Source: Bacteroides sp. (GTDB taxonomy: Bacteria > Bacteroidota > Bacteroidia > Bacteroidales > Bacteroidaceae). Taken from it: a stretch of DNA of 64,000 nt. Position numbers and translations under genes: made by a program. The stretch spans positions 1 through 64,000 of the forward strand of contig JAJQDI010000031.1 of NCBI GenBank assembly GCA_021202275.1, read 5' to 3'. A model generated the notes under the pieces. It saw only the letters and a list, made by a program, of their open reading frames with translations. It was not told where the DNA came from and ran no database searches. Shown here piece by piece: positions 37,860-46,162 of the stretch (positions are counted from its first letter, which is position 1; each line of letters opens with the position of its first letter).

Positions 37860-37955
37860 TGACAACTTTCTTAGTATAGAAGAATATATTATGACAACTT
37901 CTTTAGTAACAAGCACCAAAAAGTGACAACCTGTTTCAGTATAAGTCATTTAGAC
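37860..37955. repeat. Three 32-bp spaced TGACAAC repeats
   Basis: TGACAAC starts at 37860, 37892 and 37924, exactly 32 bp apart, each followed after a few bases by TTAGTA or TTCAGTA. This resembles the multiple repeats at the ends of IS21-type elements, but no istA/istB genes are present. Confidence 0.6.
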
Positions 37956-38075
37956 GGTAAATATATAGTTTTAACCCGGTAAGAGTATGGACTTCTCCCG
38001 GTAGAACTTCGCATCTTTACCGATAAGACTCCGAATTTCTCTCGGTAAGATTCCGAATCCTTACCGGAAAAGAAT
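37954..38075. repeat. Six-unit 22-bp tandem repeat array
   Basis: Units begin at 37954, 37976, 37998, 38020, 38042 and 38064, each at exactly 22 bp. The consensus is about CCGGTAAGANTNCGAATCTT, degenerate in the first unit. The rest of 37757-38393 holds no gene. Confidence 0.75.
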
Positions 38076-38393
38076 TTTATTTACACAAATTATCTCTTCT
38101 TTCACTCTGGAAGAGTATTCCGGAAAGAATAATATAAAATATCATTCTAATACAAAAAGAAAATAAATACATCCTTATTTCCAAAGAATATAGAATTAAT
38201 ATTTCGCATACCTATCATTCGCAAGAAATTCTAAAACAAACGAATAGCTTCAAACCTCATATCCCTGGCCTATTTTCTTCTCCAGGCGTTTCAATTCGGA
38301 AATAAGAGAATCTACAAGAACAGAAAAAGCATTTTGTCACAAACAGACAAAATGTAAGTTGAGTAATTCCATCGGATAAGCCAAGACTTATCC

Positions 38394-39503
38394 TTATTTC
38401 AGCCAACCCGCCTTTTCGAAAATACGATCCATTTTCTCTACCGTCTCTTCCCTCTCCCAGTCGCATCGATTGGCAAAGACCAGATAGAACAGATCCTGAT
38501 CGGGATAATAGCCTTCAAACAGGAGAAAAGCACCGTTATCTCCGGTATGATAGATCTTCCGGGGCCGGTCGGGACGCTCCTCTATAAACCAGCCATACCC
38601 ATATCGGGTGTCCGGAATATCCGTATCGGTATATCCGGTATGGACTGCTTCGCGTGTTCCGGGAGAGAGGATACGACCTTCCCACAAAGCACGGTGCCAG
38701 CGGAAGAATTCTTCGGCAGAGGTATACAGTCCGCCATCTGCTTTGGTACCAAAGAAGTTGGCCTCTCCGTAGTCGTGCTCCTCCCAGGATCCGGTATCGG
38801 GGTTTTGCAGGTAGGCATGTGCCATGCGGGGAATGTAGCGTTGAGGTTCGAAATAGACAGCATCGGGCATACCTGCCTGATCGAAGATATGAGTACGCAT
38901 AAAATCGTCGAACTGCTCGCCCGAAGCCTGCTCGATGATCATCAGCATCAACTGATAGGTAGGGTTCTGGTATTCGTACCCAGTACCGGGTTCGAATGCC
39001 AGTGAATCCAGATCGATCAGGTAGCGGCACGACTCCTCTTCCTGGCAATAGAACATAAACTCCCGGTTGGTACGGTCGCGGCTATCGGGCAATCCGGAAG
39101 TATGGGTGAGCAGGTGATGCAGGGTGATGCGATCGTAGAAATCGGCTTTATAGTCTGGAAAGTACTCCTTTACCGTCTGAGACAGAGAAAGCTTTCCCTG
39201 CTCTTCCAACAGACAGAGTGCCACCGCCGAGAATTGTTTGGAGACCGAAGCGATGTTCAGCATCGTATTTCCGGTCATAGGGGACAGGGTATCGAGGCGG
39301 GCCAGGCCAAACCCCCGGTTGTACAGGATCGAATCACCACGTGCCACCAGCACGGCCGCACCCGGCTGGTCTGCCGGGAAAAGATCCGTGAAAAGACGGT
39401 CCAATTCCTTTTCCACCTGTGTTTCCACACCCGGTTTATGGCCGCAGGAGAAACAGATAATCATACCAAGAAAAACGATCGGGAAATGTAGTAGTTTCTT
39501 CAT
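38394..39503 (-). CDS. Serine hydrolase of the class C beta-lactamase/PBP4 type, lipoprotein
   Basis: The start is set at MKKLLHFP (39503), since a -7 box at 39529-39536 would start transcription after the upstream Met at 39524. The signal ends at a lipobox (MIICFSC). Catalytic motifs: SVSK (nucleophile Ser and Lys), YEYQNPTY (Tyr-x-Asn), and YHTGDNG in place of KTG. Typical spacing, 369 aa. Members are esterases, D-aminopeptidases or DD-peptidases; true beta-lactamase activity is not implied. Monocistronic. Confidence 0.85.
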   Translation of the reverse strand: MKKLLHFPIVFLGMIICFSCGHKPGVETQVEKELDRLFTDLFPADQPGAAVLVARGDSILYNRGFGLARLDTLSPMTGNTMLNIASVSKQFSAVALCLLEEQGKLSLSQTVKEYFPDYKADFYDRITLHHLLTHTSGLPDSRDRTNREFMFYCQEEESCRYLIDLDSLAFEPGTGYEYQNPTYQLMLMIIEQASGEQFDDFMRTHIFDQAGMPDAVYFEPQRYIPRMAHAYLQNPDTGSWEEHDYGEANFFGTKADGGLYTSAEEFFRWHRALWEGRILSPGTREAVHTGYTDTDIPDTRYGYGWFIEERPDRPRKIYHTGDNGAFLLFEGYYPDQDLFYLVFANRCDWEREETVEKMDRIFEKAGWLK

Positions 39504-39528
39504 ATACTTTGTTTTTGTAAGCATACAT

Positions 39529-39536
39529 CAAAAATA
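39529..39536 (-). promoter_or_regulatory. -7 box for the serine hydrolase
   Basis: The minus strand reads TATTTTTG, 26 bp before the chosen start codon. Confidence 0.5.
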
Positions 39537-39622
39537 GAGACTGCCCGGATCTTCACAAGGAAAACCCGGACAGTGAGAGAATATATAACTACAAAAATAA
39601 AGATTTATTCAGAAACGGCAAA

Positions 39623-42163
39623 TTATTCGCCGCCACCACCTCCGCCGCCATCTTTCACATCATCGTTGCTGATGGTACGGGCAGCCTTTTTCACACTGGC
39701 AATGAGTTCACCGATCCGATAACTGATACTAATGCCGAACCGACGCCGGGAGTATTTATCTTCTCTCCACTCTTTATATCCCTGTCCTTCTGAGGTATTA
39801 CTGCTCTTTGTGTATTTGGTGAAGATATTACCCGCGAACGCACTCAGTGTAAGTCTTTTGTTTACAAACGACCGGTTCACACTGAAGCTATAATCATAGA
39901 AACTATATCCGCGTCCTTGTAAAGAGATATACGGAGTAGACCCCATCAGGTTCAGACTGGCACGAATATCCAGGGGGAAGGTATGCTGGATCCCTCCATA
40001 CGCAAAGAGGTTCCATCCGGAGTTGGACAGATCCAGAGCGGAACTCGACATGTGTCTGTAGCTTCCGTTGAGATTGGTATAGACACGGGTTTTGGAAGAA
40101 GCGTTCCAGTTGATGTATCCGCTTAGTCCGGTATTACTGGATTTTCCGATATTTCCGTAAGTGGTATAAAGCACATCCTGGTTGGCAAAAGCCGGGTCTA
40201 CTTCATAATTTGGAATTTCAGCAGGGTTGACCAACATGCTATAATCTTCGATACTGTTGTTATTAAACGAATGACGCAAGGAAAGATTGACATTGAATTT
40301 GTTTGTGAAATTACTGTAGCTTACATCAAACGAATGATTTTTTTCTGTTTCCAGCCTGGGGTTACCACTACGGATGTGGGTAGGATTGGTATCATCCATA
40401 TAAGGATTCAGGAAATAGATACTGGGACGCCAGATACGCATATTATATCCTGCCCGGATGTTCTGTGTCTGTCCCAGTTTGAAGCCAAAACTCACAGAGG
40501 GCACCACATCATCGGTAGTGGTTTTGAAATTCTGATCCGGTTTTTCCCGATATTTTATATGCTGGGCGGTGTGTTCGTAACGCACCCCCACTCTACCGGA
40601 GAACTTTTTATATTTAAGAGCATATCCGGCATATACCGCTACAATATCATTCAGATGTTTGTAGTGGCTGCTACCCTCCGGGTCATATACATATTCATTT
40701 GACATCCCATCTGCCAGGTAACGCTTATTGTCACTGGTATTGTTACGGGAAATGTATTTCAGTCCTGTCTCTAAAGTATGTATTTCACCCACAGGAGTAG
40801 TAAAGTCTCCCTGGAAGGTATGCTCTGTGGTAGTTTGTTTTCCATCGGAATGCTGGTCCCGAAGCAATTCGGCAAGAAATTCTTTATAGTTCTCATCTAC
40901 TGCCTCCGGATCATAGGTATAATTAAGTTTGTAATCCGAGCTCTGCGGACGGGTATCGATCTTATAAGACAAAGTCAGCATACGATCTTTGACAGTGGGG
41001 AAGCTCCGTTGATAGTCTATGTTCCCACGGACAGAATACCAGGAACCGTCGTTTTTGTTGATCTGATCGTACCTGTAATAAGCCGCGCGCGAAGACATAG
41101 GATGAAGATCGGTGAGTGAAGCCCAAGCCGTACTCTTGTTCTTATTATCTCCGCCATACATACCAAAGGAAGCGGTAAACAGCCGCAGGGTATCGATTTC
41201 ATAACTGGCCTCCAGACTACCGTGCTGAAATGTACCTTTACTCTTGTTCCTGTTGTAAGTAGTCAACACTGTCTCTTCTTCCGTCCTTTCCTGACGCCCA
41301 TTGTAGTAACTATAGGGACGATCATTCAGATTAAATCCATATCTTCCGGAAAGGGTAAACTTTCCTTTCTGTACTGTTCCGTACACGCTACCTCCACCAC
41401 CGGTATTGCTGCCATTGGCACTGAACGTAACTGTATATCCTTCGAAACCACCTCCTATTGTCACTATATTCAGAATACCTCCTACTCCCTCGGCATCGTA
41501 TTTGGCACCCGGATTGGTGATCACTTCAATGTGTTTGATGGTATTGGCGGGCATACTTTTCAGTACTTCCGTAGGATTGTCGCTCATCATGGGGTTAGAC
41601 TTACCGTTGACATGTACTTTGAAGCTGCTGCTCCCGTTGACCTGTATATTGTCTTCGCCATCTACCGTTACCAACGGTACTTTGCGAAGCATTTCCAGAA
41701 TAGAGTTGCTCTGCGAATCCGGATCGTCCTGAATGTTGTACTCGATCTTATCGATATCCGCTCTTACCAGAGGTTTCTGGGCCACGATCTCTATCGCTCC
41801 CAGTTCGTTGGTGGCTTCGGAGGTGTAAAGCGTGCCGAGATCCACTTCACTCTTCCCGGCTTCCAGTATAAAATCTTTCTCTACGGTAGTCTTTCCGATG
41901 GAACTGATCGTCACGGTGTATTCTCCTGTTTCTGCACTGAAACGTTCCTGAAATTTACCTTTCATATCCGTAACAGCCATCTTGACAGCCTTGTCCGGAG
42001 CCTCTTTTTTCACAATCTTTATGGTCGCGTACGGTTCACCTTCCAGTGACAGAGAGTCGACCAACATACCTTTTACTGTAAATGTAGGAGTAGTTGAGTG
42101 TTGAGCAAAAGCCATACCAACAAAGCATAGCATTCCCAACAGCATAGTTAATCTGTTTTTCAT
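39623..42163 (-). CDS. TonB-dependent-receptor-type outer-membrane protein (OMP_b-brl_3 family)
   Basis: An 846-aa exported protein. Signal ends at GMAFAQ. A carboxypeptidase-like/SusC-type N-terminal domain covers about residues 28-115 (TVKGMLVDSLSLEGEPYATIKIV). A plug-like domain covers about 125-235 (LEMLRKVPLVTVDGEDNIQVNGSSSFKVHV, MPANTIKHIEVITNPGAKYDAEGVGGILNI). The barrel runs to residue 830, and the C-terminus is a poly-Gly stretch (GGGGGGG). It has no SusD partner or transport genes beside it, so the ligand is unknown. A TACTTTTG box lies at 42231-42238. Confidence 0.88.
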   Translation of the reverse strand: MKNRLTMLLGMLCFVGMAFAQHSTTPTFTVKGMLVDSLSLEGEPYATIKIVKKEAPDKAVKMAVTDMKGKFQERFSAETGEYTVTISSIGKTTVEKDFILEAGKSEVDLGTLYTSEATNELGAIEIVAQKPLVRADIDKIEYNIQDDPDSQSNSILEMLRKVPLVTVDGEDNIQVNGSSSFKVHVNGKSNPMMSDNPTEVLKSMPANTIKHIEVITNPGAKYDAEGVGGILNIVTIGGGFEGYTVTFSANGSNTGGGGSVYGTVQKGKFTLSGRYGFNLNDRPYSYYNGRQERTEEETVLTTYNRNKSKGTFQHGSLEASYEIDTLRLFTASFGMYGGDNKNKSTAWASLTDLHPMSSRAAYYRYDQINKNDGSWYSVRGNIDYQRSFPTVKDRMLTLSYKIDTRPQSSDYKLNYTYDPEAVDENYKEFLAELLRDQHSDGKQTTTEHTFQGDFTTPVGEIHTLETGLKYISRNNTSDNKRYLADGMSNEYVYDPEGSSHYKHLNDIVAVYAGYALKYKKFSGRVGVRYEHTAQHIKYREKPDQNFKTTTDDVVPSVSFGFKLGQTQNIRAGYNMRIWRPSIYFLNPYMDDTNPTHIRSGNPRLETEKNHSFDVSYSNFTNKFNVNLSLRHSFNNNSIEDYSMLVNPAEIPNYEVDPAFANQDVLYTTYGNIGKSSNTGLSGYINWNASSKTRVYTNLNGSYRHMSSSALDLSNSGWNLFAYGGIQHTFPLDIRASLNLMGSTPYISLQGRGYSFYDYSFSVNRSFVNKRLTLSAFAGNIFTKYTKSSNTSEGQGYKEWREDKYSRRRFGISISYRIGELIASVKKAARTISNDDVKDGGGGGGGE

Positions 42164-42230
42164 GTGGGTGGTTCATTTTTTCTTTCAGTCTATCAGACGG
42201 AAAAAAGTGTGGTTTGTTACAAAACAGGGG

Positions 42231-42238
42231 CAAAAGTA
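42231..42238 (-). promoter_or_regulatory. -7 box for the TonB-type receptor
   Basis: The minus strand reads TACTTTTG, an exact match, 68 bp before the start codon. Confidence 0.5.
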
Positions 42239-42335
42239 TGCGTATAGGACACTACTACGAAATTATCGGAGTTAAGAAAGATGAAAATAGATATAATTTA
42301 TCCTATTTTAAGAATCATCCCGAAAGCCAGTTAAC

Positions 42336-43631
42336 TTAATATATAAAATAGAAAAGAAGCAACACAAGCAGGTTGGCACCTACCACACAGCCAAATGCTC
42401 CGAAGATCCAACGACGCATGGCTTCCCGCCTTCCGGAAAAGAACCAGGCGTAAAACATATTCACGGTGATGCTGCTGATGATAGCCTGCATGCAACAGGC
42501 TGCTACTACCTGGACAGACATACCGCCTTGCCCCTGCAACAGATTCAGGACAAACGGAGTGACATCGCTCAGACCTGCCAGGAAAGAGAGGGTATTGAGC
42601 CCGGTGGTACCGGCATAGATAATCGTAAAATGAGTAAGTACCGTGAAAAGAATGTACAATCCGGCAAAGATTAGGGCAACTTTAAACTCCAGCGGGTTGC
42701 TGCTATCCTCTTCTGCCAGGATATCCGCTTCGTCCAATGCTTTCTGCCGACGGTTGATGTACCAGGACACCCCGGCAGCTACCACAGCCATACACAACAG
42801 GAAGGGATAGACAGACCAGAAGATCTGCCGGCTGAAAATAAAGATCAGGATCAGGAAACGGAAAAACATCATGCATACCGCCAGCATCATGGCAGAGACA
42901 TACTCCGGTACCTGATGATCGGAAACCCGCTTGCTCTTACGGGCCAGTACGGAGATAGTGGCCGTACTGCTGTACAGACCTCCGATGATCCCGGAAACCC
43001 GTACTCCGGATTCACGGAATACATAGCGCTTGAGCAGGTAAGAAAGGTAAGAGATACCCGAAACCACCACCGTAGCCAACCAGACGGAATAAGGGGTAAT
43101 GTCTATATCGGGGATAATATTCTCGTTGGGCAACATGGGAAGAATGATGCCACTGATGGCCAGGAACTTGGCCAATGTGATCATCTCATCGTTCTGCATC
43201 CGCTGAGCAATCTCGGTGAATGTATTTTTAAGCTCGGTCAGCAAGAGCACCACCACGATCACCAGCACATAGAACCACGAAGGCTGGGTGGCTACGATCA
43301 GGGCTAAGGAATAGGTGATGAGAGCGATCACAATGGAAGTGATCCCGAAGACATGGAACTGAGACATCTTCACGAAATAGTTCAGCGCGAAAAGTACACC
43401 CAGGATCAGTCCACCCCCCATAAACAACCTCAACTCCACAGGGTCCATGATATAGAGCAGATATCCCAGAATACCGATAAAAGTAAAGGTACGGTCTGTA
43501 CCAAAAGATGTAGTCTCTCCCTCCCGATGCAGACTCAGCCTACGCTGGGAAAGTCCGATCAGCAAAGAGAACAACGTCACCAACACAAAAGTGACCAGTT
43601 CATGGGGCAGGTGTTCATATAAACCATCCAA
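42336..43631 (-). CDS. MgtC/SapB-type and DUF4010 membrane protein
   Basis: A 431-aa polytopic inner-membrane protein with about 11-12 hydrophobic spans. The N-terminal part has the MgtC-like opening LVTLFSLLIGLSQRRLSLHREGETTSFGTDRTFTFIGILGYLL, with the conserved R-x-F-T-x-I-G pattern. The C-terminal part is DUF4010 (GIIGGLYSSTATISVLARKSK, LNTLSFLAGLSDVTPFVLNLL). Such fusions are common in Bacteroidota and Proteobacteria; their transport role is unproven. It lies 163 bp after the TonB receptor start side, with intergenic repeats beyond its 5' end. Confidence 0.85.
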   Translation of the reverse strand: MDGLYEHLPHELVTFVLVTLFSLLIGLSQRRLSLHREGETTSFGTDRTFTFIGILGYLLYIMDPVELRLFMGGGLILGVLFALNYFVKMSQFHVFGITSIVIALITYSLALIVATQPSWFYVLVIVVVLLLTELKNTFTEIAQRMQNDEMITLAKFLAISGIILPMLPNENIIPDIDITPYSVWLATVVVSGISYLSYLLKRYVFRESGVRVSGIIGGLYSSTATISVLARKSKRVSDHQVPEYVSAMMLAVCMMFFRFLILIFIFSRQIFWSVYPFLLCMAVVAAGVSWYINRRQKALDEADILAEEDSSNPLEFKVALIFAGLYILFTVLTHFTIIYAGTTGLNTLSFLAGLSDVTPFVLNLLQGQGGMSVQVVAACCMQAIISSITVNMFYAWFFSGRREAMRRWIFGAFGCVVGANLLVLLLFYFIY

Positions 43632-43866
43632 AGGATTTACGATTTACAGATGTACGATGTACGATTTTTTCTTTATAATAAGTATGGGCCACTTGCTATC
43701 TCCTTTTTACGTTTTACAGGTTTACCAGGTACTGATCCGGAATATACAAAGCATCTTTGCAACAATAAGTATAGAAAACAAATTCCTACTCTATCTATGA
43801 AATACGATGTAACTCCAATCGTAATTGACTTCGTCGACCGCTGGTTCTGTAAATCGTAAATAAATC
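43631..43866. repeat. Inverted copies of the GATTTACGA/GGTCGACGAAGTC repeat
   Basis: 43631-43670 has GGATTTACGATTTACAGATGTACGATGTACGA-like units. 43821-43866 is the inverted copy of the block seen at 31892 and 59961 (AATTGACTTCGTCGACCGCT then GGTTCTGTAAATCG). Confidence 0.75.
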
Positions 43867-43869
43867 CGG

Positions 43870-44340
43870 TTACAACCAGTTGCTGAAAGGATTTTTCATC
43901 AACTCGGAATTGTAATAGCGGCGATCGCCCGTAACCTCCTCACCCAGAAAATCAGGCTTTACAAACGACTCATCCGCATGCTTGAGTTCGATCTCGGCTA
44001 CCAGCAGGCCGGCATTCTCTCCGTGAAACTCATCCACCTCGAAGACATGATCTCCTTCCTGCACCAGGTAACGGGTCTTATCGATCTTACCGGGCAGACA
44101 GAGTCGCATCAACGCTTCCGCTTCGTGCAGAGGAAGTTCTTTCTCCCATTCAAAGCGGGTGATGCCCGAGTCATCAGACGGACCTTTGATGGTCAGAAAG
44201 CCTTTCTGTTCACTGATACGTACCCGCACCGTGCGGCCCCGTTCACTGCAAATATACCCCTGCACCATCCGGTGATGGGCATAGGCACGGGATTTGAACT
44301 CCCCTTTCACCAAGAATTTACGTTCTACTTCCTGCAACAT
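43870..44340 (-). CDS. CYTH-domain phosphohydrolase-like protein
   Basis: A 156-aa protein filling exactly one CYTH domain. Signature EVERKFLV (ExExK metal/phosphate motif) at residues 4-11, then TVRVRISEQKGFLTIKGP, EWEKELP, IDKTRYLVQ and FEVDEFHGENAGLLVAEIEL. The family binds triphosphates and cleaves tripolyphosphate, thiamine triphosphate or (class IV) ATP. The small bacterial versions are mostly tripolyphosphatases, which is the likeliest activity here. Cytoplasmic. A hairpin just upstream terminates the preceding small gene. Confidence 0.88.
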   Translation of the reverse strand: MLQEVERKFLVKGEFKSRAYAHHRMVQGYICSERGRTVRVRISEQKGFLTIKGPSDDSGITRFEWEKELPLHEAEALMRLCLPGKIDKTRYLVQEGDHVFEVDEFHGENAGLLVAEIELKHADESFVKPDFLGEEVTGDRRYYNSELMKNPFSNWL

Positions 44341-44385
44341 AACTTTTTAATCTCATAAAGGCACATACCGAACTACCGGGGGGAA

Positions 44386-44417
44386 CAAAAAAGAAGGGAG
44401 CGCACGCTGTCGCTCCC
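44386..44417 (-). terminator. Terminator of the 43-aa membrane protein gene
   Basis: GGGAGCG (44396-44402) and CGCTCCC (44411-44417) form a stem; on the minus strand it is followed by TTCTTTTTT. It lies 13 bp after the stop at 44431. Confidence 0.85.
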
Positions 44418-44430
44418 CTGTTTGTCCGTT

Positions 44431-44562
44431 TCATCCCAGAAAAGAGATCCCGATGAGCAACGCCAGAGACAGGATCAACAGCGATACACCGATCACCTTC
44501 ATCACTTTTCTGGCTTGTTCTTCTTCTCTTTTACTATGCGCCAGCTTCTTACTTTTTCCCAT
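44431..44562 (-). CDS. 43-aa single-span membrane protein
   Basis: The frame ATG (44562) to TGA (44433-44431) encodes a basic, charged N-terminus (MGKSKKLAHSKREEEQ) followed by one membrane span (IGVSLLILSLALLIGISFLG). It has an excellent promoter (44626-44656) and its own terminator (44386-44417), so it is almost surely expressed. It sits between prfB and the CYTH gene. The N-terminus is likely cytoplasmic by the positive-inside rule. I recognise no family; small membrane modulators look like this. Confidence 0.85.
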   Translation of the reverse strand: MGKSKKLAHSKREEEQARKVMKVIGVSLLILSLALLIGISFLG

Positions 44563-44625
44563 AGTGATATCCGTATTTATAACATATAACAAAGGATTTT
44601 GTTATACCTTTCTTGTATAACTATC

Positions 44626-44656
44626 CAAATATATAAATAAATACAGTAAGATCAAA
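44626..44656 (-). promoter_or_regulatory. Consensus promoter for the 43-aa membrane protein gene
   Basis: On the minus strand TTTG (44656-44653), 19 bp, then TATATTTG (44633-44626): both elements are exact. A 7-bp inverted repeat (GTTATAC/GTATAAC, 44601-44621) lies near the expected start of transcription and could be an operator. Confidence 0.8.
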
Positions 44657-44697
44657 ACAATGGATGCAAAAATATACCGCTGCCGCCTTTCTCCGGA

Positions 44698-45814
44698 TCA
44701 CTCTTCTTGTCCGGCAAACTCCATCAGATAGGCTTTGATAAACCCATCGATCTTGCCGTCCATCACTCCGTTGACGTCCGAAGTCTGGAAATTGGTCCGG
44801 TGATCTTTCACCCGCCGGTCGTCGAAGACATAACTGCGGATCTGCGATCCCCATTCGATCTTCTTCTTTCCCGCTTCTATCTTGCGTTGCTGGGCCAACC
44901 GCTTCTGCAACTCGATATCATAGAGTTGCGAACGCAGCAAACGCATGGCATTCTCCCGGTTGTCCAGCTGCGAACGGGTCTCCGTATTCTCGATCAGGAT
45001 CTCACGCTCTTCACCCGTATCGGGGTCTTTGTATTTATAGCGCAGACGCACGCCGGTCTCTACCTTATTTACATTCTGTCCTCCGGCTCCTCCCGAACGG
45101 AAAAGATCCCAGGAGATAGCTGCCGGATTGATCTGTACTTCAATGGTATCATCTACCAGCGGAGTAACAAATACCGAAGCAAAAGAGGTCATACGCTTGC
45201 CCTGAGCATTGAAAGGCGATACACGTACCAGACGATGCACACCGTTCTCTCCTTTGAGATAACCATAGGCATAGTCTCCCTCTACCTGTATGGTACAGGC
45301 TTTGATACCGGCCTCATCCCCTTCCTGTAGGTTGGAGATGGTGACTTTGTATCCATTCTCTTCTGCCCAGCGCAGGTAAAGGCGCATCAGCATAGAAGAC
45401 CAGTCCTGGCTCTCCGTACCACCGGCACCGGAGTTGATCTTGAGCACACAACCCAACTGATCGGCCTCCTCACGGAGCATATTTTTAAGTTCAAGGTTCT
45501 CCACAGCTTCCAGTGCTTTGCGATAGGCTTCGTCTACCTCTTCTTCGCTCACCAGATCGTCTTTGTAGAATTCGAACGCCAGCTCCACTTCGTCGCTCAG
45601 CGTCTTCACCTCTTCATAGCCCTCGATCCACTTTTGCAGACCTTTAACTAATTTCATTTGTGCCTCGGCCTTCTTCTGATCGTCCCAGAATCCCGGGGCC
45701 TGTGTTCTCAATTGTTCTTCTTCGACCTGAATTTTCTTCCCGTCGACGTCAAAGATACCTCCTCAGCGCACCTGTGCGCTCTTTCACGTCTTTAAGTTGT
45801 TCGATAGTGATCAT
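44698..45814 (-). CDS. prfB: Peptide chain release factor 2, with programmed +1 frameshift
   Basis: The gene starts at ATG 45814 and reads MITIEQLKDVKERTGALRRYL, then meets TGA at 45751-45749. A +1 slip at CTT-TGA-C resumes in frame as DVDGKKIQ... and runs to 44698. The slip site is preceded by AGGAGGT, the internal Shine-Dalgarno-like stimulator known from RF2 genes. The body has SPF in VRVSPFNAQGKR (recognition of UGA/UAA) and GGQ in SGGAGGQNVNKVETG (peptide release). RF2 thus tunes its own synthesis: low RF2 favours the slip. Note the 45-50 bp N-terminal part is often missed in annotation. It is transcribed after the acyl-CoA ligase gene. Confidence 0.97.
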
Positions 45815-45877
45815 GGATTACTTTCGTTTTTTTGTTAATAATAGATTTGTTTGATGTTTTTTGCCCGGATGGGCCTG

Positions 45878-45885
45878 CAAAGATA
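45878..45885 (-). promoter_or_regulatory. -7 box for prfB
   Basis: The minus strand reads TATCTTTG, 64 bp before the start codon. Confidence 0.55.
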
Positions 45886-45910
45886 ACTATTTTTTCCGGG
45901 GATTGTTCGG

Positions 45911-46162
45911 CTTTAAGTTTGAAGTGGTAAGTTTTGAGTTTTAAGTTTTAAGTGGTAAGTTATAAGTAACAAGTGATCCATTTAAATGATAAGTAGTCAT
46001 TTACAAAGTAGCGTAAAACGACAAAGGACTTATAACTTCAGTTCCATCCCACATCGTGCAATCGTAAAAACTCTCTTTTCACTTACCACTTAAAACTCAT
46101 AACTTACTACTTAAAACTTAGAACTTACTACTTAAAACTCAAAACTTACCACTTATAACTTC
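45911..46162. repeat. AAGTTTTAAGTGGTAAG-type repeat clusters in inverted orientation
   Basis: 45911-45976 consists of AAGTTTTAAGTGGTAAGTTATAAG-like units. 46079-46162 is the same in the opposite orientation (ACTTACCACTTAAAACTCATAAC). The two clusters could pair as a long hairpin around about 100 bp. The second ends at the stop codon of the acyl-CoA ligase. No gene is in between. Confidence 0.75.

Noticed and set aside
37954..38075. CRISPR array at the 22-bp repeats
   Set aside because: The units are contiguous without spacers and too diverged.
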